A DNA stretch of 64,000 nt from Wallemia ichthyophaga EXF-994 (Eukaryota > Basidiomycota > Wallemiomycetes > Wallemiales > Wallemiaceae). The stretch lies in assembly GCF_000400465.1 (NCBI RefSeq), contig NW_008806297.1:1-64000 (forward strand). The letters run 5' to 3'. Both the position numbers and the translations under genes were made by a program. Under the pieces are notes generated by a model. That model was not told where the DNA came from, searched no databases, and worked only from the letters and a program-made list of their open reading frames with translations. Of this stretch, positions 1-10,540 are shown piece after piece. The number at the start of each line of letters is the position of its first letter. Positions within the stretch are counted from its first letter, which is position 1.

Positions 1-447
1 CGCTGCAGTGAGGTGGTCTGCGTGTGCGTGTGTCTCCAGAATATGGCGTACGTCTAATTTGCTCGTGGATATGTGCGCTAGTAGTCCATCGGCACTCTGC
101 GTACTCACATGCCCACTATTGCTGTCATAATCGAGCACTGGGTCTATCACCGCGGCTTGCAGTGTTCTAGGACAGTGCAGCACGTACGTCCATGTCGAAC
201 TGTCCTTATCGTAGAACGTCTGGGTTGTGGGTGTGTTGGCAGCTACATGCGTACGGAATGGCGGGGTTGGAGTGGCTGCAGCAGTACTTTGAAGTCTAAT
301 ACCGCCTTTTATCCCACCAGCTACTTTCCAATTACGATTACGTATAATTTTCGCTATCATGGTCGAGTCACTAATCACGTCATTCACCGATAAACTTCTT
401 GGTTGGTTACCATCAAAATTTAACCGAGTTTAATGTTATAGAGGAGA
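1..447. other. Left-edge spacer, no gene seen
   Basis: I see no convincing coding sequence in this stretch. Short open frames exist (for example 109-393 on the plus strand), but their translations are Cys/Arg/Tyr-rich and lack recognisable domains. The stretch probably holds the upstream region of the decayed transporter that starts at 448. Confidence 0.5.
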
Positions 448-1506
448 ATGTCAAGCAATCTGTCAAGCTCTCTGCTAAGCTCTCGCCTCAGCCGCTCACT
501 CAGGAAGCGTACAATGAACATAATACCTTCGTGGTTCGCTGTAACGATGGGGACTGGGATTCTTTCAATCCTGCTATTTAACTCACCTTACCAATTCAAT
601 GGCCTGCACGTAATAGCCGGCGTGATATTCGCCATTAACATCATCGTATTTGTTGTGTTACTGATATTTACTATACTCCGATACGCTATTTGGCCATCGC
701 TGCTCCCACTGATGCTCACACACCCCGTCAACCTTTTTTTGGGGACGTTTCCAATGGGATTAGATACGCTGATTACAATGATTGTCAACTCTCTAGTCCC
801 CCGATATGGTTACAACTACGTCTTACTAGCCTATGTGCTGTGGTATATCAGCGTTGCCATTTCAATAATCACCTGTATAGGTATTCCTTTTATTCAGATG
901 AGCAGGCAGAACGTCGAAAATAGACAGATATTCGCGACTGCACTTCTACCCACCGTCAGTACAATAGTCGCAGCGTCTACAGGTGCTTCTGTGGCGAATG
1001 TCCTCCCAGACTCACAGGCTAGGATCACTATTGTCATTTCATACATCCTCTTAGGCATGGGACTGCCAATATCCGTACTCCTCATGGCTAATTACAGCTA
1101 CAGACTCATCCTATTCAAGTTGCCCCAGCCTGCTTTCATTAGCTCGACCTTTATCACTATAGGGCCATGCGGGCAGTCTGCATATGCCATCCTCAAGCTG
1201 AGCAGCGATGTTAATATGCTTATCTCAAAAACAGGTCTTCCTTGACTCACCTGCCTCAGCTTCCCTATCGGCACCCTGGCCTTGTCTGCTCAAGAGCTGG
1301 GCAAGGAGATGGACTCAACAGGGATGAAAGTCGTCGGTACTATCCTGATGATGCTCTTGTTGATAATTTGGCTGCTTCTTTTTCCAGTGACTCTTTACTT
1401 CAGCGTCATTAAGGATTCTTGGTTCACTAGCCCGTGTCTGTCGGAAGTCGGTGGCCAGCCGCCTTCATTTGAGGAGGTTGACTTTATCAAGAACCGCAAG
1501 TATTGA
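448..1506 (+). pseudogene. Decayed SSU1/TDT-family (sulfite efflux or malic acid) transporter
   Basis: The translation matches the tellurite-resistance/dicarboxylate transporter (TDT) family, which includes the fungal sulfite pump Ssu1. Residues near the start read NIIPSWFAVTMGTGILSIL, a typical first membrane segment. Further hydrophobic segments follow, with the conserved FPMGLDTL and a GPCGQ motif like the family GPxGQ. The frame from 448 reaches a TGA at 1243-1245. The same frame then continues with FPIGTLALSAQELGKEMDST, a late segment of the family, and ends at 1506. Between GPCGQ and FPIGTLAL the family normally has roughly 75 more residues, including a membrane segment; here fewer than 40 codons remain. 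Seen: in-frame stop and missing segment. Inference: internal deletion with loss of function. A 25-nt GT...AG at 1235-1259 does not restore the frame. A sequencing or assembly error is the alternative. Confidence 0.72.
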
Positions 1507-2032
1507 ACGAATATAGATATGTTTTATAGAATCAAAGCCAGGATGAGATTGTATGATGTAATGTATTTAATTTATTTTCCCTAATTTTTTTCACTGTCTT
1601 CTTATCGGGTGCTAAGAGGATGGGCAGGAATAAGCTCGATTCTGGCTGGAAAGGACGCCAGCAGAAGCAGTCTGAGGATTAGAAGCCTAACAATGATCTT
1701 AAGGGGGGCTATAAGAAGAACTTTAAGAAGGACAATAAGAATGACTCTAACCACTCAAGTAAACACGACAGAGGCTACAAAAACCACAGCAAGTCACATA
1801 GAAAGTCATCTCACGACCATGTCATCAAATGTGAGCTATTTGTTTTGATATTGAGTGAAATGCTCAAAACATTCTCAAGCTTAACAAGGCGTTACAGAAG
1901 CCTTCACGTTTAGAGCCTTTAGCGCCTCCAGCAACGGACAGCGAGCACGGTGAGGTGTTGACACGTCTCGACGTGTGCAAACCTTCACCAAAAGTGAGCG
2001 CTATAAACATCGAATAAACACAGCATGCTCAT
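1507..2032 (+). other. Spacer with a broken Lys/Asn/His-rich open frame
   Basis: This gap lies between the decayed transporter and the TRP channel gene. From the ATG at 1620 a short frame begins MGRNKLDSGWKGRQQKQ and stops at a TAG after 20 codons. The same frame then stays open with a Lys/Asn/Asp/His-rich low-complexity stretch to about 1830. A second open stretch lies in another frame from about 1859 to the TAA near 2017. No GT-AG intron I tried joins them. It could be a decayed gene or chance low-complexity sequence. It may also contain the YVC1 promoter. Confidence 0.25.
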
Positions 2033-3724
2033 ATGTATCAGACTATGCTCAAGCTTCTTCATCGCATCAAAGCTTTAGTCGTTCAGCTCCTCCCTCATCA
2101 AGTCGATATGGACGTGTTGAGGCAGCCAGAGGTGAAAAGCCAGATTATTAACAGTAACACTGTTTCAACGTTCATTGACGCCAGTGGCGATCTCAAAGAT
2201 GCTCTCCCTTTTGCCCTTCTCAAGCTGAAACAATATTTCCAAAAGGAAGCTCTTCAAGATCAGTCCGATTACGACGAACATATGTGCAGATCAGTCGCTT
2301 CCGAGGTTCTTTCCCGATACGTCATGCATCGTGTAGACGCCCAAAAGCTACCGAAAGTCATGTCTCACCGTTTCCTCTACTTAGAGTCAGACGGTGACCT
2401 CAGTGCACCGCTGAGCGTGTTGGAACTGGCCATAGATCTTCACGCTACTTTTTTCCTCAGCTCAGATGAATCCCAGACGGCGGTAACGGCTTTGTGGAAT
2501 GGCTCGTGGGTGCAGATACACACCGATACCAGTCAGAATCAGATAGAATACGTACCATATCACAAGACAGACGGTCACTCCCTCTTCCACCACTTTGATC
2601 CATCGAAAATCGCTGTACCCAAGTATCAGAACTACTTGAGGATCGTCATATGGGTTGTCTTTCTCGCTGTTTTTTCATTCTCCGTCCAATCCCCAACAGA
2701 ACAACTTAACCCTAAGAAGAGATTTGACGAGTGGGAGTATGTCTTGTATGGCATGAGTATTAGTTTCTTGTTCGAAGAAGCTAATCGCATGTTCAAGAGC
2801 TTACGTATACGCGGCCTATCATCGGTTTTCAATTTCTGGACGATAGTCAATGTCATCACCTATGTTATACTCACTCTCTCATTCAATCTGAGGGTTGCTG
2901 GGATATACAGTGTGGATGAGAGTGACAAAGACAGACTACATATGCTCAGTTTTGAGATTCTCTCAATGGCTTCACCTCTAATTTGGATCAAGCTACTGCC
3001 AATTTTCGATCTCTTCCTGTATGTAGGCACGATGGAGCTTGTGATTATTCGGATGATCAGGCAGAGTTTAGTCTTCTTCTTGCTACTCGGTGTCGTTTTT
3101 GCAGGGCATGCTCAGGCGCTGTATGCATTAGATGCAGCTGACGGTGAGCAGGGCAGTTTCGCAAGTATATGCAAAATTCTACTCAGGAGTATATTCGGCG
3201 ATGCAGACTTTGGTACAGTTGCAAATCAGGCACGATTCGGTCAGCCGTTTGGCGAGTTTATCTTCTACGCTTGGTGCTTCGTTACCATAATCATCCTCTT
3301 AAACGTACTTGTCGCGCTTTATGCCTCCAGCTATGAAGGTGTAACAGACGACGCCGTCAACGAGTTTATGGCCTTCTTCGCTGGGAAGACAGTCAGTATG
3401 ATTCGTACACCTGATCACTTTGTCTATGTGGCGCCGTTTAATTTAATTGAAGATATCTTTGTCGCGCCTTTTGAATGGATAGTCACGAAAGAGACATACA
3501 GCAAGATCAACAGGGTAGTATTAAGTGTACTGTTTTTTATACCGCTTAGTATCATTGCAGCGCTAGAAGCTAATGATGTCTTTAGGCAGACGACTGTTTA
3601 TAAAAATTTTATCGACACGCGTATTCCATTTATGGACGCGGACGTAGACGATTTAGATGAAGAGGATGAGGAGTATAAGATATGCAGACATAGGTTTGAA
3701 GATTTAAAGAAAAGGCTTGAGTAA
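2033..3724 (+). CDS. YVC1: TRP-type vacuolar cation channel, Yvc1-like
   Basis: A single-exon protein of 563 residues. Fungal TRPY channels such as Yvc1 release Ca2+ from the vacuole upon stretch, osmotic shock or high cytosolic Ca2+. The N-terminal cytosolic part contains VVQLLPHQVDMDVL, then FALLKLKQYF and LSSDESQTAVTALWNGSW, all like the conserved soluble domain of the family. A membrane block of about six hydrophobic segments spans roughly residues 200-445; the last one, VTIIILLNVLVALYASSYEG, resembles the pore-lining S6. The C-terminus is very acidic (DADVDDLDEEDEE), as in yeast Yvc1, where acidic residues are linked to Ca2+ activation. The ATG at 2033 is chosen because the same frame is closed by a TAA just upstream. 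I am sure of the family; the vacuolar location is inferred from homologues. Confidence 0.85.
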   Translation: MYQTMLKLLHRIKALVVQLLPHQVDMDVLRQPEVKSQIINSNTVSTFIDASGDLKDALPFALLKLKQYFQKEALQDQSDYDEHMCRSVASEVLSRYVMHRVDAQKLPKVMSHRFLYLESDGDLSAPLSVLELAIDLHATFFLSSDESQTAVTALWNGSWVQIHTDTSQNQIEYVPYHKTDGHSLFHHFDPSKIAVPKYQNYLRIVIWVVFLAVFSFSVQSPTEQLNPKKRFDEWEYVLYGMSISFLFEEANRMFKSLRIRGLSSVFNFWTIVNVITYVILTLSFNLRVAGIYSVDESDKDRLHMLSFEILSMASPLIWIKLLPIFDLFLYVGTMELVIIRMIRQSLVFFLLLGVVFAGHAQALYALDAADGEQGSFASICKILLRSIFGDADFGTVANQARFGQPFGEFIFYAWCFVTIIILLNVLVALYASSYEGVTDDAVNEFMAFFAGKTVSMIRTPDHFVYVAPFNLIEDIFVAPFEWIVTKETYSKINRVVLSVLFFIPLSIIAALEANDVFRQTTVYKNFIDTRIPFMDADVDDLDEEDEEYKICRHRFEDLKKRLE

Positions 3725-4145
3725 GTGGCGAAATAGGTTAAAAAAGATATTAAGATGTGTAACTACAATCAAGTCATAAGAAATACATCTAATTAAAAAA
3801 TTGTTAGTAATTTATACCTGAAATGCACTCCTTCTTGGTAATTCCAATCAGTTACCGTTGTATAGTACTCAAGGCTTATCGGCAAAGTTAGGCCAATAAG
3901 CTCATACAGTGTGAATAATATTGTCATCACTTGTATTACAAGAAAGAGTGCTCGTGTTTCAACTCACCTCGTTTACGTTGAAGAAAGGAGAGATTTCAGT
4001 GGATTTTGAGATTTTTAAAGACAAGGCATAACCCTAACAATGACAATTAAAAATCATGAGAATAATTTAATAGAGTCAAAGGCTTCAAATATTCAAGTGT
4101 AATTTCAAGTGAAATAGCTTCAGTCTTTGCACTAGAACTATCAAG
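3725..4145. other. Intergenic spacer between YVC1 and HRP1-like gene
   Basis: AT-rich, with stops in all frames and no RNA gene recognised. It presumably holds the YVC1 3' end and the promoter and leader of the RRM gene starting at 4146. Confidence 0.5.
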
Positions 4146-5208
4146 ATGGAAGATGATTTGTATCAAGACCCATACGCGATAAATAACAATGCTACAACTT
4201 TAAATACACAGTATACACAGCCTATACAGCATTCTCTGCCACCAGATGCCGCTGATGAATCAGCCAGGAAGATATTCATCGGTGGTCTCAATTGGGATAC
4301 TACAGAGGAGAATCTGAGCAAATATTTTAGTAAATTTGGTCAAGTCGTACAGCTTAACATTATGAGAGATCCAAATACAAATAAATCGCGTGGTTTCGGT
4401 TTTCTCACTTTTGCTGATTTAGATAGCGTACAGCAGGTTATGATACGTGATCATTGGCTTGATGGCAAGCTTATTGATCCGAAGAGGAATATGCATAGAC
4501 ATGACAACCTCAAGCATAAGAAAATCTTTATCGGTGGTATTCCACTGACAATGCCCGTCGAGCAAGTGGTGGATGAATTTGGCGCTGTTTTTGGTACAAT
4601 TACAGATGCTAACCTTATGTATGATAAGGAGACAGGTAGATCAAGAGGTTTTGGCTTTCTTACCTTTGAGAGTGAACAGCAGGCAGAAGATGCTGTAAAA
4701 GAAGGGCGATTTGATTTGGTTGGTAAATCCGTCGAAGTTAAGCGTGTTCAGACTAGGAATGAGAGGTCTGGTACTCAAGATGCCGGTAAGCAGTATCAGA
4801 CTTCGATGTTCGGTGGTCCAACAAATAATCCATTCAATCCTCAAGCAATGGCTGCCATGTATCAACGCATGGGCTGGAATGCATTCGGTGGAGTGAGTGA
4901 GATTATTCAATGACTAAGAAAAACTCTAACTAGCCAATCAGATGGGTATGATGAACCCTATGATGATGGGTGGTATGGGCGGTATGGCAAACCCCATGAT
5001 GCAGATGATGCAGCAGAATCCATCATCCACTACCGCAGCACCTTCAGAAGGTGCTAATCAGGATGAAGAATCTGCATACGGATCTTATGGTGGACCACTA
5101 CAGCCCGGCTTGGGTCAGGTACCGAGACATAACGTCAATACACCAAAATCACAACCAGGACCTCAAAGATCAGCGCAGCGTACACAAAACACTTATAAGC
5201 CATATTAA
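4146..5208 (+). CDS. HRP1: Two-RRM hnRNP-type RNA-binding protein, Hrp1/Nab4-like
   Basis: Exons 4146-4892 and 4942-5208 flank a 49-nt intron (GTGAGT donor, CTAAC branch site, CAG acceptor) and encode 337 residues. Two tandem RRMs are clear. RRM1 has RNP2 KIFIGGLNW and RNP1 SRGFGFLTF; RRM2 has KIFIGGIPL and a second SRGFGFLTF. The C-terminal part is Met/Gly/Gln-rich (runs of MMGGMGG type) and ends in a disordered tail. This is the layout of yeast Hrp1/Nab4, which binds the polyadenylation enhancer element in cleavage factor IB and shuttles on mRNA, and of animal DAZAP1/Musashi proteins. The exact orthologue is therefore less certain than the fold. The 14-nt separation of the two exon frames is explained by the intron and not by a frameshift. 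Confidence 0.85.
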
Positions 5209-5289
5209 TATAACTAGTTGTACCAATATATTTTATTCTTTCATGTAAATCATCTTCAACTCGTTCAACCAACATCTAAGCAGATAATT

Positions 5290-7778
5290 ATGTCAGATTT
5301 AGCGCAAACTGCTTATGCGGATGCACTGATTGTGAGTAAATGTTGATAAGCCTATAAAAGTAGCTCACATCGCCTAGAATGCACGCCCTGGTGATTCTGT
5401 AGCTGCACTCCAAAACCGTATAAAGAAAGCCGCAACGCTACAAGAAGAACTAGCAAACTTCTTTCAAGCCCGCGCATCAGCTGAACTGGCTTATGCAGCT
5501 TCACTTAATAAAATCACGCGCTCTAAGCCATTCATTTCGGATGTACAACTCCTGAGTCGATCAGGCTTAGGTGGAATCTGGGATAATCTACAGGATGAAT
5601 TATTTCAGCTATCTGTTATACACGATAAATTCGCTAAGAAGATATCCGATCAAGTCGAGAAACCGCTGAGAATGGCGTCCCAACAAGGTGAATGGGGCAG
5701 CCTCCCAAGTTCAGATACAGCAATGAATAAACTCGTCAAGAGCATCGACGAGTCACAGAAGAGCGTTAATAAGGTACGTGAGGGTGTTACATTGGTGTAC
5801 ACACCACTTAAATCACTCACAGTTTCAACGTAAAGTTGATAACGCTGGTGGTAAAAAATCTGGCGCTGCAGGCTCACGACTCACTCAAGCTCAATCTACA
5901 TACGCTAATGCTCAACAAAAATTCATTTCTAGCGCTCCTTCTTACTTCAACTCTTACCAAATTACAGATTCTAATAGACTTCAAGAATTACGCTCGATTT
6001 TCGTTAAATGGGAGACGATGCAGTCTGAATTGAACCAATCAAAGCAAAAAATCAATGAACATAACTTAGCTGAGTTACTTAATTGGTCTACAGATGATGA
6101 TCAAAATGAGTACCTCACTCAACTTTCTTCTTTATTAGGTTTGAACTTAGGCGCTAACGACTCCCTCTCAGCCTCTACACAGGCTCATTCACCAAATACT
6201 CAATCTCAATCATTTGATCCTGTTCGTCCACTCAACAGCAGGAGTAGCTCCACTTTGAAAGAGAATGCCAGCGGCGTGCGCTCTTCAATCGCCAACACTT
6301 TCTTCAGTAGAAATAGATCCAAGTCAAACTCACGCGATAGTTATGTCGCTACAACTCAAGAAATTCCTCCTGTACCTGCGATGAGCAGTAATCCAAGACA
6401 TTCATCCACAGTCGGTGACCTTGAAGCACTCGATCATCCAGCCGCACAATCTACCACTCAACTCGAGCCTGTAAGCGAGAATCTGATGGATGCCAATAAC
6501 GAGGATCAAGGTACTACTGAGAAGGCTGTTGATCTCAATGGCACAAATGCCACAGATGCCACAGATGCTCCAGAGAAAGAAAACCCAGAAACATTAATGT
6601 CGACCTCCCCGCAACCAATCGAAACTTCACCGTCAACCGGTAATGATCAAGACGATAACGCGGCAATGTCCAAAGTTCGTCAGTCCCTTATCGCGTCTGC
6701 ACCGGTTCAGCGTCGACCTACCACCATGCGTGGCAGGAGGGATGTCCGGAATACCATGTTTGTGAATGACGTACCTGACGATATGCCACTGGGTGAGGCG
6801 TTAAAGATGAGGGGAGCTGGACCGACAGGAGCGACAGGCACATCAGCATCACCAACATCACCAACATCACTAACTAATCCATTCGTAAGCGCAAACGCAC
6901 CAGCTACCACCTCTCCACCATCTTTAAACCCTAAACCTTCAATTGAGGGTATAGCGACAGAGCGCACGATGAGCATGAGTAGCACTACGCCATCGCTTAC
7001 GCCGTCCATCCAGAACAAATCCACCGTCGATCCATTCGAAGGCTCCGACGCGATGGTGGAGGGACTGAAGCCGGCCATTACTGAGAATGTAAATGTGCTG
7101 ATGAAGGGCGGAGAAGTAGTCAAGGTAATGATCACAGGTGAGGTTAGCTTATGGTACAAACCGTCGTCTGTAAGTGTCGACACTCCAACATTCCGCCTTA
7201 GTGCGTTTGAGCAGCTCGAGAAAGTAGCTCCAAACCCCCAATACCTCGAACATATCGCAGACAGACACGGAGAATATAAGGTGAATCTCGACGCTTTGTC
7301 CAAGGTTGGAAAAGCATTGGTTCTCAAATATCAGCTATACATATCACAATCACAGCTCAAGAGCTACGTCCCAATGTTGGTTAATATGAAATGGAAACAT
7401 GAGTTTAATACTCACTCAGCTATTGTCAATTACTCGCTTAATCAGGAGTCTAGTCTGATGAAGAAGGGTAAAGCATTAAACGGCGTGCAGCTGCTCATAC
7501 CAATTAATGCAAAGAGTGTTCAATCTAAACCTCAAGGTATATACTCCCCAGAGAGGAAGAAAATGACTTGGATGTTGAACAACATCAATGATGGTAACTC
7601 TGATAAGATATTGGCTAGATTTGTCGTCGATGATGAGCAATATCAGCAACAACCCGCTCAATTGAAGTGGATAGTCGGAGGAGAGATCACTTCAGATGTC
7701 GATGTCGAACTTGAAAACATTGGCAGTGTATCTTCCACCATTAAAAACACTGTCAATGGCAAATATTTGATCAGCTAG
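5290..7778 (+). CDS. SYP1: F-BAR/muniscin endocytic protein, Syp1-like
   Basis: Three exons, 5290-5331, 5378-5773 and 5823-7778 (introns of 46 and 49 nt), encode 797 residues. The N-terminal ~250 residues form a coiled helical F-BAR domain (for example ARASAELAYAASLNKITR and the Arg/Lys-rich linkers). A long Ser/Thr/Pro-rich disordered linker follows. The last ~340 residues resemble the muniscin mu-homology domain (LKPAITENVNVLMKGGEVVK, then VSLWYKPSS and WKHEFNTHSAIVNYSLNQ). Syp1 and FCHo proteins arrive early at clathrin-mediated endocytic sites, bend membrane and bind Ede1/Eps15 and cargo. The tiny first exon is placed by a clean GTGAGT donor and keeps phase 0. The protein pairs functionally with the BAR-SH3 protein at 39060. 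Confidence 0.85.
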
Positions 7779-8245
7779 GAGTGGGGCGTTTATCGTTATC
7801 ATTTGACCTGTTCCGTAATCCTTCTTTGTTGCTGTTCTAGACATACCCTTTCCTTATACTCTCGCACACGTACACACACATACACTCACTCACTCACTCA
7901 CTCACACTCATTTCTTGATATAAGTCTATACACTTTCTGTTTTGTACATACACCCAATTTGATATATATAGTGGAATTTAGATAATCTCTGCATAATTTT
8001 AAATAAGATATAGCGCTGTGTGTTGTAATAAATATGCAATGCAAGTCTATCAAAAAATTTGGTTTTCCTCTGTATACTTCAAAGAAACCAAGAAACATAG
8101 GCATGTGCTTCATATTACACCCCTTTAAATCGCTTGAATGTTGTACAAACCGTATGATCTTGCATTGACCCGTGAACGAGCCAATCTGTGTTCGTTGTTT
8201 GGGACTGATTGTGAAAAATTAGCAGTGGATATGAGCTATCAATAA
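7779..8245. other. Convergent spacer between SYP1 and mei2
   Basis: No gene seen. It contains a CA/ACTC microsatellite at about 7866-7910 (tandem ACTC units) and AT-rich 3' flanks of the two convergent genes. Confidence 0.5.
7866..7910. repeat. CA/ACTC microsatellite
   Basis: Short CA repeats run into at least five tandem ACTC units, just downstream of the SYP1 stop codon. This is simple-sequence DNA; the peptides it would encode are artefacts of the repeat. Confidence 0.85.
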
Positions 8246-9982
8246 TCACGCACTTGGAAAGTCCTCACGAATGCCGATATTCACCCCCGATGAGTAGTAT
8301 ACCAGTGGTCTGAATCCAGGTTCTTCTTCCATCACTACGCTATTCCTAAATTTTGCAGTTAAAGCTTCCTTGCCTTGCACATTAGCATATGTCATTCCCA
8401 TTCTCTTTTCACTGTGGTATACGTCCCTGCGTCATCATCTATCAGTACGTCATCGTCTTGGCGTAAGACACTCACCACTTATAATTGATACGCATCGATG
8501 CAAATTTATACAGTTCATCAACTGTCAAAAAACTGGAGCTGATCAGATTTCACGTCTCCTTTCACTCCATCTCACTCACTTGACGAACGCATATCCAACA
8601 TTCGAACGCGACTTGAAATCCATGCGCAGGTAGAGAAAGTCAAATGATCTGGGCACGACATCTGAAATATATTTTTCAAGCTGATCAGTAGTGAGTCTGT
8701 TTGGAATATTCTGTATAGTCAAGTTTGTGGGTAATATGTCTCATAATAAAGCTCACGGACACACCTTGATCATAACAGTCGTACGGGTATCTTCGCCTCT
8801 TTCAATACGGCCGAGATCAATCTGGTTGCGTTCTGGGGTATGTGATCTTTGACTTTTCGCTGACTTGTATGAGCTTTCGTGAGCAACTGATGGAGCATGG
8901 ATAGACGAGGGCAGTGACCTGGATGTACTAGAGATCAATTGCGGCTGGGCGGTGTCAGCTATGAACGACTGTCAAGCCCAACGCACACTAAATGAAGACA
9001 GATAAGACTGAGGATCGAGATTAGGTATGGCTCCTTCAAATGGCTGCAGCTTGCGTTCTTTGAATTTAGCAGCTTTGTTGCGTGCTGCTAACGATTCAAG
9101 CACCGAGTGATTCCATGTCTTCTCGACATCGTAACGCGATTGACCAAGCGCTTTGTCTGCTTCCATAGCATGACGAGTATCGTCGTACTCGATCTGGAGC
9201 AGCACTTGATCATTTTGCAGAAGAATGTGCTGGTATTTGGCTACTCTGCCAATCGTTTCGAGTAGATCCTATTGGCATTGAGCGAGGTGTTTAGCTCAAA
9301 CAAATAACTCACAAGGACAGGTCGTTGGGCTTCTTTATGAAGGCGTACTGAGAGCTTTCCTGACGTCATTGAATTGATGTAGCGCTTGGCGTCGGTTGTC
9401 TGGGTATAAATTGAGCGAGTGATCGAGGCGGAATAAAAGTAAAACTCACTTCGTTAATCTCACTCTCAGTGCACAGCCTTGCCTTGAATTTGGATTCACC
9501 AAGGTCGACGAGCGCGTCGTGTGCATCGGAGTAAGTGAAGAAGGCGAGAATGACCTGCTTTGTGAGATTAAAGCCAAAGGCACACTAAATACACTCACAA
9601 ACCCCTCTTTGGATAGATTTGATATATTGATCGCCTTCATATTTGTGAAATTCTGGCGAATGTGAGCTAAATCACGAGATTAATCACGACCAACGCTAAA
9701 CAAAGACTGAACATTCTCTACAGAGAGATCACCGGAGAGAGAATCGACTCTCAAGAACCTTGATTGAAGCAATTCTGCTTCGCTTTGGAGGGATGTCTCG
9801 ACTGTGCCATCGATAGAATTTGTGTGTGGGCAGCCTTCAGTGGTGTAGCTGAAGCGCATTGCCGATGCAGGTGATAAAGGGCTTTCTGCGGTGACAACAT
9901 CACTAGAGTTGCCATCATCGTTACCGGAGAATGACCACCTCCTAAACGCCATACCCAAAGAAGCAATTTCTCTTGTAGACAT
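8246..9982 (-). CDS. mei2: Mei2-family RNA-binding protein (meiosis regulator)
   Basis: Nine exons on the minus strand: 9982-9695, 9652-9599, 9554-9450, 9399-9313, 9268-8987, 8944-8765, 8710-8580, 8538-8476 and 8426-8246. They sum to 1371 nt, 456 residues. Introns are 41-54 nt. The diagnostic part is the C-terminal RRM3 of Mei2: TTVMIKNIPNRLT, VVPRSFDFLYLRMDFKSR, SNVGYAFVNSSFL, then YANVQGKEALTAKFRNSVVM and FRPLVYY. Upstream lie two weaker RRM-like segments (MKAINISNLSKEGFVILAFF and VLDLLETIGRVAKYQHILLQ). Fission yeast Mei2 binds meiRNA and switches cells from mitosis to meiosis. This copy is shorter than S. pombe Mei2 (about 750 residues) because the disordered N-terminus is smaller. The intron between exons 5 and 6 (8945-8986) removes an in-frame TGA. 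Family certain; exon borders well supported by phase. Confidence 0.85.
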
Positions 9983-10453
9983 TATAATAGCAACTGTTTA
10001 AATTTATCTTCAGCTTGGCATCGTGTAACGCGTATGTGTTAGCCCTACCAAGTTTATTCTCACTTCTTTATGTTTAAGTGAGTGTGTCGTTAGCCCAAAA
10101 ATCCCTTTGTCGTGAAGTTGATTGCTTTAATTAAAGTTTCGAACGAGTGGGGGCGTTGAGTTGAGTGCGTGCAACTCGTGAAATTTTTGATATTCAAAGT
10201 GATTTGTTCAAATGAAAGATATTTAATTGATGGCTTCATACTCCTAGAAAGAGCTGATGCCGTTCTTCAATTCGGCTGAAAGTCTGGATCATTCGCCTTG
10301 TCGGCTGCAATTTCAATCCGTGTCGAAATGAATAGATTCCATGTGGCAAAGATACATAATGACTACATGCTCGATACAGTTGACTTCAGACCAAAAAACG
10401 ACGACGTCAATGTAATGACTGAGCTTCTCAATATTCAAAATGCCAAAAAGATG
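9983..10453. other. Spacer upstream of mei2, downstream of tRNA-Tyr
   Basis: No coding sequence recognised. The mei2 promoter should lie here. A T-run on the minus strand just after the tRNA 3' end (near 10445-10450) is a plausible polymerase III terminator. Confidence 0.5.
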
Positions 10454-10540
10454 TCCTCCCACCCAGAATCGAACTAGGAACCTCAAGATATGCCGGTTTG
10501 CCATTACAGTCTTGCGCTCTGCCAATTGAGCTATAGGAGG
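10454..10540 (-). tRNA. tRNA-Tyr(GTA) with a 14-nt intron
   Basis: Read on the minus strand, the acceptor arms CCTCCTA and TGGGAGG pair over 7 bp with discriminator A. The D arm is GCTC...GAGC. The anticodon stem CAAGA pairs with TCTTG, and the T arm is CCTAG-TTCGATT-CTGGG. The anticodon GTA lies at 10505-10507. Between position 37 and the 3' side of the anticodon loop sit 14 extra bases (10490-10503), the usual site of nuclear tRNA introns, and tRNA-Tyr genes nearly always carry one. The C1-G72 pair is the tyrosine identity element of eukaryotes. Total length of 87 nt equals a 73-nt mature tRNA plus the intron. A T5 run follows the 3' end. Confidence 0.93.

Noticed and set aside
1235-1259. 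25-nt GT-AG segment in the decayed transporter
   Set aside because: Far below the 40-nt minimum seen here, and its removal shifts the frame away from FPIGTLALS; it cannot supply the missing residues either.
7866-7910. Tandem ACTC units considered as an array of spaced repeats
   Set aside because: Simple microsatellite without spacers; the genome is eukaryotic, so no CRISPR is expected.
8972-8989. In-frame TGA in mei2 taken as a broken gene
   Set aside because: A 42-nt GT-AG intron (8945-8986) with a CTGAC branch site removes the stop and keeps the frame; the protein then matches Mei2 throughout.
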